Shown: piece after piece, positions 52,426 through 61,400 of the stretch
Layout: the number at the start of each line of letters is the position of its first letter
Numbering within the stretch: position 1 is the stretch's first letter
Assembly: GCA_030867875.1 (NCBI GenBank)
Contig: JAOWCC010000577.1
Location: 153,504,344 to 153,568,343 of the forward strand
Length of the DNA: 64,000 nt
Source of the DNA: Actinernus sp. WN-2022
Lineage: Eukaryota > Cnidaria > Anthozoa > Actiniaria > Actinernidae
Direction of reading: 5' to 3'
Notes under the pieces: model-generated
The model's input: the letters and a program-made list of their open reading frames with translations, nothing else
Database searches by the model: none
Told to the model about the DNA's origin: nothing
Position numbers and translations under genes: made by a program

Positions 52426-52965
52426 TCATCCTGAGTCATCCTGCATCAACCTGCATCATCCTGCATCATCCTGCATCATCCTGCATCATCCTGCATTATT
52501 CTGCATCATCCTGCATCGTCCTGCATCATCCTGCTTCATTCTGCATCATCCTGCATCAATCTGCTTCAATCTGCTTCAATCTGCGTCATCTTGCATCATC
52601 CTGCGTCATCCTGCATCATCCTGCATCATCCTGCATCATCCTGCATCATTCTGCATCATCCTGCATCATCATGCGTCATCCTGCATCATCCCACATCATC
52701 CTGTATCATCCTGCTTCAATCTGCGTCATCCTGCATCATCCTGCATCATCCTGCATCATCCTGTGTCATCCTGCATCATCCTGCATCTTCCTGCATCATC
52801 CTGCATCATTCTCCTTCAATATGCTTCAATCTGCTTCATCCTGCTTCAATCTGCGTCATCCTGCATCATCCTGCATCATCCTGCATCATCCTGCATCATC
52901 CTGCATCATCCTGCATCATCCTGCATCATCCTGCATCATCCTGCATCATCCTGCATCATCCTGCA
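52426..52965 (+). repeat. Proximal half of module A
   Basis: It has tcatcctgag, a private tcaacctgca near 52446, ttattctgca, tcatcatgcg, tcatcccaca, tcttcctgca and tcaatatgct, then a run of about eleven consensus units before module D begins. Confidence 0.75.
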
Positions 52966-53455
52966 TCATGGTGCATCATCCTGCCTCATCCTGCATTATT
53001 CTGCATCATCCTGCTTCACTCTGCTTCAATCTGCTTCAATCTGCATCATCCTGCTTCAATCTGCGTCATCCTGCATCATCCCGCATCATCCGGCATCATC
53101 CTGCATCATCCCGCATCATCCTGCATCATCCTGCTTCAATCTGCGTCATCCTGCATCATCCTGCATCATCCTGCATCATCCTGCATCATCCTGCATCATC
53201 CTGCATCATACTGTTTCAATCTGCGTCATCTTGCATCATCCTGCCTCATCCTGCATCATCCTGCATCATCCTGCATCATCCTGCATCATCCTGCATCATC
53301 CTGCATCATCCTGCATCATTCTGCTTCAATCTGCGTCATCTTCCATCATCCTGCGTCATCCTGCATCATCCTGCATCTTCCTGCATCATTCTACTTCAAT
53401 CTGCTTCAATCTGCTTCATCCTGCATCATCCTGCTGCAATCTGCTTCATCCTGCA

Positions 53456-53468
53456 TCTGCAATCTGCT
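53456..53468 (+). repeat. Register break: 13-bp unit
   Basis: The same tctgcaatctgct as at 37513, 490 bp after tcatggtgca in both places. It moves the register by +3. Confidence 0.9.
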
Positions 53469-54068
53469 TCATCCTGCATCATCCTGCATCATCCTGCATC
53501 ATCCTGCATCATGCTGCATCATCCTGCATCACCCTGCATCATCCTGCATCATCCTGCATCATGGTGCATCATCCTGCCTCATCCTGCATTATTCTGCATC
53601 ATCCTGCTTCACTCTGCTTCAATCTGCTTCAATCTGCATCATCCTGCTTCAATCTGCGTCATCCTGCATCATCCCGCATCATCCGGCATCATCCTGCATC
53701 ATCCCGCATCATCCTGCATCATCCTGCTTCAATCTGCGTCATCCTGCATCATCCTGCATCATCCTGCATCATCCTGCATCATCCTGCATCATCCTGCATC
53801 ATACTGTTTCAATCTGCGTCATCTTGCATCATCCTGCCTCATCCTGCATCATCCTGCATCATCCTGCATCATCCTGCATCATCCTGCATCATCCTGCATC
53901 ATCCTGCATCATCCTGCATCATCCTGCATCATTCTGCTTCAATCTGCGTCATCTTCCATCATCCTGCGTCATCCTGCATCATCCTGCATCTTCCTGCATC
54001 ATTCTACTTCAATCTGCTTCAATCTGCTTCATCCTGCATCATCCTGCTGCAATCTGCTTCATCCTGCA

Positions 54069-54081
54069 TCTGCAATCTGCT
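54069..54081 (+). repeat. Register break: 13-bp unit
   Basis: A tandem-duplicated copy of the 53456 unit, 510 bp after its tcatggtgca. Confidence 0.9.
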
Positions 54082-54171
54082 TCATCCTGCATCATCCTGC
54101 ATCATCCTGCATCATCCTGCATCATGCTGCATCATCCTGCATCACCCTGCATCATCCTGCATCATCCTGCA

Positions 54172-55450
54172 TTATCCTGAATCATCCTGCGTCATCTTGC
54201 ATCATCCTTCGTCATCCTGCATCATCCTGCTTCAATCTGCGTCATCCTGCATCATCCTGCTGCAATCTGCATCATCCTGTATCATCCTGCATCATCCTGC
54301 ATCATTCTGCTTCAATCTGCGTCATCTTGCATCATCCTGAGTCATCCTGCATCATCCTGCATCATCCTGCATCATCCTGCATTATCCTGCATCATCCTGC
54401 ATCATCCTGCATCATCCTGCATTATTCTGCATCATCCTGCATCGTCCTGCATCATCCTGCTTCATTCTGCATCATCCTGCATCAATCTGCTTCAATCTGC
54501 TTCAATCTGCGTCATCTTGCATCATCCTGCCTCATCCTGCATCATCCTGCATCATCCTGCATAATCCTGCATCATTCTGCATCATCCTGCATCATCATGC
54601 GTCATCCTGCATCATCCCACATCATCCTGTATCATCCTGCTTCAATCTGCGTCATCCTGCATCATCCTGCATCATCCTGCATCATCCTGTGTCATCCTGC
54701 ATCATCCTGCATCTTCCTGCATCATCCTGCATCATTCTCCTTCAATATGCTTCAATCTGCTTCATCCTGCTTCAATCTGCGTCATCCTGCATCATCCTGC
54801 ATCATCCTGCATCATCCTGCATCATCCTGCATCATCCTGCATCATCCTACATCATCCTGCGTCATCTTGCATCATCCTGCGTCATCCTGCATCATCCTGC
54901 TTCAATCTGCGTCATCCTGCATCATGGTGCATCATCCTGCCTCATCCTGCATTATTCTGCATCATCCTGCTTCACTCTGCTTCAATCTGCTTCAATCTGC
55001 ATCATCCTGCTTCAATCTGCGTCATCCTGCATCATCCCGCATCATCCGGCATCATCCTGCATCATCCCGCATCATCCTGCATCATCCTGCTTCAATCTGC
55101 GTCATCCTGCATCATCCTGCATCATCCTGCATCATCCTGCATCATCCTGCATCATCCTGCATCATACTGTTTCAATCTGCGTCATCTTGCATCATCCTGC
55201 CTCATCCTGCATCATCCTGCATCATCCTGCATCATCCTGCATCATCCTGCATCATCCTGCATCATCCTGCATCATTCTGCTTCAATCTGCGTCATCTTCC
55301 ATCATCCTGCGTCATCCTGCATCATCCTGCATCTTCCTGCATCATTCTACTTCAATCTGCTTCAATCTGCTTCATCCTGCATCATCCTGCTGCAATCTGC
55401 TTCATCCTGCATCATCCTGCATCATCCTGCATCATCCTGCATCATCCTGC
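54172..55450 (+). repeat. 1.28-kb segment duplicated at 57605
   Basis: It runs from ttatcctgaa through tcatccttcg, tcatcctgag (54332), ttattctgca, taatcctgca, tcatcatgcg, tcaatatgct, tcatcctaca, module D (54922-55071), tcatactgtt, tcatcttcca and tcttcctgca. The same order occurs at 57605-58883, 3,433 bp away. This offset is 343 decamers plus 3 bp, because a 13-bp unit lies between the copies. Confidence 0.8.
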
Positions 55451-57360
55451 ATCATTCTGCATCATCCTGCATCATCATGCGTCATCCTGCATCATCCCAC
55501 ATCATCCTGTATCATCCTGCTTCAATCTGCGTCATCCTGCATCATCCTGCATCATCCTGCATCATCCTGTGTCATCCTGCATCATCCTGCATCTTCCTGC
55601 ATCATCCTGCATCATTCTCCTTCAATATGCTTCAATCTGCTTCATCCTGCTTCAATCTGCGTCATCCTGCATCATCCTGCATCATCCTGCATCATCCTGC
55701 ATCATCCTGCATCATCCTGCATCATCCTGCATCATCCTGCATCATCCTGCATCATCCTGCGTCATCTTGCATCATCCTGCGTCATCCTGCATCATCCTGC
55801 TTCAATCTGCGTCATCCTGCATCATCCTGCTGCAATCTGCTTCATACTGCATCATCCTGCATCATCCTGCATCATCCTGTATCATTCTACTTCAATCTGC
55901 TTCAATCTGCTTCATCCTGGTTCAATCTGCGTCATCCTGCATCATCCTGCATCATCCTGCATCATCCTGCATCATCCTGCATCATCCTGCATTATTATGC
56001 ATCATCCTGCATCGTCCTGCATCATCCTGCTTCATTCTGCATCATCCTGCATCAATCTGCTTCAATCTGCTTCAATCTGCGTCATCTTGCATCATCCTGC
56101 GTCATCCTGCATCATCCTGCATCATCCTGCATCATCCTGCATCATGCTGCATCATCCTGCATCACCCTGCATCATCCTGTATCATCCTGCATCATCCTGC
56201 TTCAATCTGCGTCATCCTGCATCATCCTGCATCATCCTGCATCATCCTGCATCATCATGCATTATACTGCATCATCCTGCGTCATCTTGCATCATCCTGC
56301 GTCATCCTGCATCATCCTGCTTCAATCTGCGTCATCGTGCTTCATCCTGCTGCAATCTGCTTCATCCTGCATCATCCTGCATCATCCTGCATCATTCTGC
56401 TTCAATCTGCGTCATCTTCCATCATCCTGCGTCATCCTGCATCATCCTGCATCTTCCTGCATCATTCTACTTCAATCTGCTTCAATCTGCTTCATCCTGC
56501 ATCATCCTGCTGCAATCTGCTTCATCCTGCATCATCCTGCATCATCCTGCATCATCCTGCATCATCCTGCATCATTCTGCATCATCCTGCATCATCATGC
56601 GTCATCCTGCATCATCCCACATCATCCTGTATCATCCTGCTTCAATCTGCGTCATCCTGCATCATCCTGCATCATCCTGCATCATCCTGTGTCATCCTGC
56701 ATCATCCTGCATCTTCCTGCATCATCCTGCATCATTCTCCTTCAATATGCTTCAATCTGCTTGATCCTGCTTCAATCTGCGTCATCCTGCATCATCCTGC
56801 ATCATCCTGCATCATCCTGCATCATCCTGCATCATCCTGCATCATCCTGCATCATCCTGCATCATCCTGCATCATCCTGCATCATCCTGCATCATCCTGC
56901 ATCATCCTGCATCATCCTGCGTCATCTTGCATCATCCTGCGTCATCCTGCATCATCCTGCTTCAATCTGCGTCATCCTGCATCATCCTGCTGCAATCTGC
57001 TTCATACTGCATCATCCTGCATCATCCTGCATCATCCTGTATCATTCTACTTCAATCTGCTTCAATCTGCTTCATCCTGGTTCAATCTGCGTCATCCTGC
57101 ATCATCCTGCATCATCCTGCATCATCCTGCATCATCCTGCATCATCCTGCATTATTATGCATCATCCTGCATCGTCCTGCATCATCCTGCTTCATTCTGC
57201 ATCATCCTGCATCAATCTGCTTCAATCTGCTTCAATCTGCGTCATCTTGCATCATCCTGCGTCATCCTGCATCATCCTGCATCATCCTGCATCATCCTGC
57301 ATCATGCTGCATCATCCTGCATCACCCTGCATCATCCTGCATCATCCTGCATCATCCTGC
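55442..57360 (+). repeat. 1.12-1.16-kb tandem pair with private variants
   Basis: Landmarks tcatcatgcg (55472/56592) and tcaatatgct (near 55622/56742) are 1,120 bp apart. Tcatactgca (55842/57002) and ttattatgca (55992/57152), both absent elsewhere in these positions, are 1,160 bp apart. The second copy has four more consensus decamers between them. The content is module A from tcatcatgcg onward, joined at about 56390 in copy 1 to the tcattctgct/tcatcttcca section of C. Confidence 0.8.
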
Positions 57361-57501
57361 ATCATTCTGCTTCAATCTGCGTCATCTTCCATCATCCTGC
57401 GTCATCCAGCATCATCCTGCATCTTCCTGCATCATTCTACTTCAATCTGCTTCAATCTGCTTCATCCTGCATCATCCTGCTGCAATCTGCTTCATCCTGC
57501 A

Positions 57502-57514
57502 TCTGCAATCTGCT
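57502..57514 (+). repeat. Register break: 13-bp unit
   Basis: The last of the four tctgcaatctgct units, 140 bp after tcattctgct as at 53316. The upstream neighbour is a module A fragment, not module D, so the join lies between 57330 and 57362. Confidence 0.9.
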
Positions 57515-57604
57515 TCATCCTGCATCATCCTGCATCATCCTGCATCATCCTGCATCATGCTGCATCATCCTGCATCACCCTGCATCATCCTGCATCATCC
57601 TGCA

Positions 57605-58883
57605 TTATCCTGAATCATCCTGCGTCATCTTGCATCATCCTTCGTCATCCTGCATCATCCTGCTTCAATCTGCGTCATCCTGCATCATCCTGCTGCAATC
57701 TGCATCATCCTGTATCATCCTGCATCATCCTGCATCATTCTGCTTCAATCTGCGTCATCTTGCATCATCCTGAGTCATCCTGCATCATCCTGCATCATCC
57801 TGCATCATCCTGCATTATCCTGCATCATCCTGCATCATCCTGCATCATCCTGCATTATTCTGCATCATCCTGCATCGTCCTGCATCATCCTGCTTCATTC
57901 TGCATCATCCTGCATCAATCTGCTTCAATCTGCTTCAATCTGCGTCATCTTGCATCATCCTGCCTCATCCTGCATCATCCTGCATCATCCTGCATAATCC
58001 TGCATCATTCTGCATCATCCTGCATCATCATGCGTCATCCTGCATCATCCCACATCATCCTGTATCATCCTGCTTCAATCTGCGTCATCCTGCATCATCC
58101 TGCATCATCTTGCATCATCCTGTGTCATCCTGCATCATCCTGCATCTTCCTGCATCATCCTGCATCATTCTCCTTCAATATGCTTCAATCTGCTTCATCC
58201 TGCTTCAATCTGCGTCATCCTGCATCATCCTGCATCATCCTGCATCATCCTGCATCATCCTGCATCATCCTGCATCATCCTACATCATCCTGCGTCATCT
58301 TGCATCATCCTGCGTCATCCTGCATCATCCTGCTTCAATCTGCGTCATCCTGCATCATGGTGCATCATTCTGCCTCATCCTGCATTATTCTGCATCATCC
58401 TGCTTCACTCTGCTTCAATCTGCTTCAATCTGCATCATCCTGCTTCAATCTGCGTCATCCTGCATCATCCCGCATCATCCGGCATCATCCTGCATCATCC
58501 CGCATCATCCTGCATCATCCTGCTTCAATCTGCGTCATCCTGCATCATCCTGCATCATCCTGCATCATCCTGCATCATCCTGCATCATCCTGCATCATAC
58601 TGTTTCAATCTGCGTCATCTTGCATCATCCTGCCTCATCCTGCATCATCCTGCATCATCCTGCATCATCCTGCATCATCCTGCATCATCCTGCATCATCC
58701 TACATCATTCTGCTTCAATCTGCGTCATCTTCCATCATCCTGCGTCATCCTGCATCATCCTGCATCTTCCTGCATCATTCTACTTCAATCTGCTTCAATC
58801 TGCTTCATCCTGCATCATCCTGCTGCAATCTGCTTCATCCTGCATCATCCTGCATCATCCTGCATCATCCTGCATCATCCTGC
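57605..58883 (+). repeat. Second copy of the 1.28-kb segment
   Basis: It matches 54172-55450 in order and spacing, including module D at 58355-58504. Private differences are tcatcttgca near 58105, tcattctgcc after tcatggtgca (58365) and tcatcctaca before tcattctgct near 58695. Confidence 0.8.
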
Positions 58884-59190
58884 ATCATCTTGCATCATCC
58901 TGCATTATCCTGCATCATCCTGCGTCATCTTGCATCGTCATGCGTCATCCTGCATCATCCTGCTTCAATCTGCGTCATCCTGCATCATCCTGCTGCAATC
59001 TGCTTCATCCTGCATCATCCTGCATCATCCTGCATCATCCTGCATCATCCTGCATCATCTTGCATCATCCTGCATTATCCTGCATCATCCTGCGTCATCT
59101 TGCATCGTCATGCGTCATCCTGCATCATCCTGCTTCAATCTGCGTCATCCTGCATCATCCTGCTGCAATCTGCTTCATCCTGCATCATCC
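58805..59190 (+). repeat. 170-bp direct tandem duplication
   Basis: Seventeen decamers are present twice in succession. They include tcatcttgca, ttatcctgca, tcgtcatgcg (58935/59105) and gcaatctgct (58995/59165). The second copy then continues into the usual C order with a private gcaatctcct near 59195. Confidence 0.8.
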
Positions 59191-59900
59191 TGCTGCAATC
59201 TCCTTCATCCTGCATCATCCTGCATCATCCTGCATCATCCTGTATCATTCTACTTCAATCTGCTTCAATCTGCTTCATCCTGCTTCAATCTGCGTCATCC
59301 TGCATCATCCTGCATCATCCTGCATCATCCTGTGTCATCCTGCATCATTCTGCTTCAATCTGCGTTATCTTGCATCATCCTGCGTCATCCTGCTGCAATC
59401 TGCTTCATCCTGCATAATCCTGCATCATCCTCCATCATCGTGCATCATCCTGCTTCAATCTGCATCATCCTGCATCATCCTGCATCATCCTGCATTATCC
59501 TGCATCATCTTGCATCATCCTGCGACATCCTGCATCATCCTGCTTCAATCTGCGTCATCCTGCATCATCCTGCTGCAATCTGCTTCATCCTGCATCATCC
59601 TGCATCATCCTGCATCATCCTGCATCATGCTGCATCATCCTGCATCACCCTGCATCATCCTGCATCATCCTGCATTATCCTGAATCATCCTGCGTCATCT
59701 TGCATCATCCTTCGTCATCCTGCATCATCCTGCTTCAATCTGCGTCATCCTGCATCATCCTGCTGCAATCTGCATCATCCTGTATCATCCTGCATCATCC
59801 TGCATCATTCTGCTTCAATCTGCGTCATCTTGCATCATCCTGAGTCATCCTGCATCATCCTGCATCATCCTGCATCATCCTGCATTATCCTGCATCATCC
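59190..59900 (+). repeat. C-type stretch with deletions
   Basis: The order is tcatcctgtg, ttatcttgca, gcaatctgct, a taatcctgca (59415), tcatcctcca, tcatcgtgca, acatcctgca, tcatgctgca, tcaccctgca, ttatcctgaa (59675), tcatccttcg and tcatcctgag (59835). The taaccctgca section is missing, and a gcg-ending unit is lost before acatcctgca. Confidence 0.7.
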
Positions 59901-61400
59901 TGCATCATCCTGCATCATCCTGCATTATTCTGCATCATCCTGCATCGTCCTGCATCATGCTGCTTCATTCTGCATCATCCTGCATCAATCTGCTTCAATC
60001 TGCTTCAATCTGCGTCATCTTGCATCATCCTGCCTCATCCTGCATCATCCTGCATCATCCTGCATAATCCTGCATCATTCTGCATCATCCTGCATCATCA
60101 TGCGTCATCCTGCATCATCCCACATCATCCTGTATCATCCTGCTTCAATCTGCGTCATCCTGCATCATCCTGCATCATCCTGCATCATCCTGTGTCATCC
60201 TGCATCATCCTGCATCTTCCTGCATCATCCTGCATCATTCTCCTTCAATATGCTTCAATCTGCTTCATCCTGCTTCAATCTGCGTCATTCTGCATCATCC
60301 TGCATCATCCTGCATCATCCTGCATCATCCTGCATCATCCTGCATCATCCTGCATCATCCTGCATCATCCTGCGTCATCTTGCATCATCCTGCGTCATCC
60401 TGCATCATCCTGCTTCAATCTGCGTCATCCTGCATCATCCTGCTGCAATCTGCTTCATCCTGCATCATCCTGCATCATCCTGCATCATCCTGTATCATTC
60501 TACTTCAATCTGCTTCAATCTGCTTCATCCTGTTTCAATCTGCGTCATCCTGCATCATCCTGCATCATCCTGCATCATCCTGTGTGATCCTGCATCATTC
60601 TGCTTCAATCTGCGTTTTCTTGCATCATTCTGCGTCATGCTGCTGCAATCTGCATCATCCTGCATCATCCTGCATTATTCTGCATCATCCTGCATCGTCC
60701 TGCATCATGCTGCTTCATTCTGCATCATCCTGCATCAATCTGCTTCAATCTGCTTCAATCTGCGTCATCTTGCATCATCCTGCCTCATCCTGCATCATCC
60801 TGCATCATCCTGCATAATCCTGCATCATTCTGCATCATCCTGCATCATCATGCGTCATCCTGCATCATCCCACATCATCCTGTATCATCCTGCTTCAATC
60901 TGCGTCATCCTGCATCATCCTGCATCATCCTGCATCATCCTGTGTCATCCTGCATCATCCTGCATCTTCCTGCATCATCCTGCATCATTCTCCTTCAATA
61001 TGCTTCAATCTGCTTCATCCTGCTTCAATCTGCGTCATTCTGCATCATCCTGCATCATCCTGCATCATCCTGCATCATCCTGCATCATCCTGCATCATCC
61101 TGCATCATCCTGCATCATCCTGCGTCATCTTGCATCATCCTGCGTCATCCTGCATCATCCTGCTTCAATCTGCGTCATCCTGCATCATCCTGCTGCAATC
61201 TGCTTCATCCTGCATCATCCTGCATCATCCTGCATCATCCTGTATCATTCTACTTCAATCTGCTTCAATCTGCTTCATCCTGTTTCAATCTGCGTCATCC
61301 TGCATCATCCTGCATCATCCTGCATCATCCTGTGTGATCCTGCATCATTCTGCTTCAATCTGCGTTTTCTTGCATCATTCTGCGTCATGCTGCTGCAATC
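59901..61400 (+). repeat. 750-bp abutting tandem duplication
   Basis: Bases 59901-60650 and 60651-61400 are head-to-tail copies of 75 decamers. Shared private units include tcatgctgct (59955/60705), tcattctgca following a gcg unit (60285/61035), tcatcctgtt (near 60525/61275), a tgtg junction followed by tgatcc (near 60585/61335) and ttttcttgca with tcattctgcg and tcatgctgct (near 60615/61365). Similarity ends at 60653/61403, where the next unit ends in A in one and T in the other. No difference between the copies was noticed. Confidence 0.85.

Larger units (their letters stand above)
52966..54171 (+). repeat. 0.6-kb D-block tandem duplication
   Basis: The D block seen at 37023 is present twice. 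Pairs are tcatggtgca 52966/53559, tcatactgtt 53206/53799, tcattctgct 53316/53929 and the 13-bp unit 53456/54069. The offset of 593 bp (59 decamers plus 3 bp) rises to 613 bp, because copy 2 has two more consensus units before tcattctgct. The second copy ends in ttatcctgaa at 54172, as the block at 37023 does. Confidence 0.85.
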
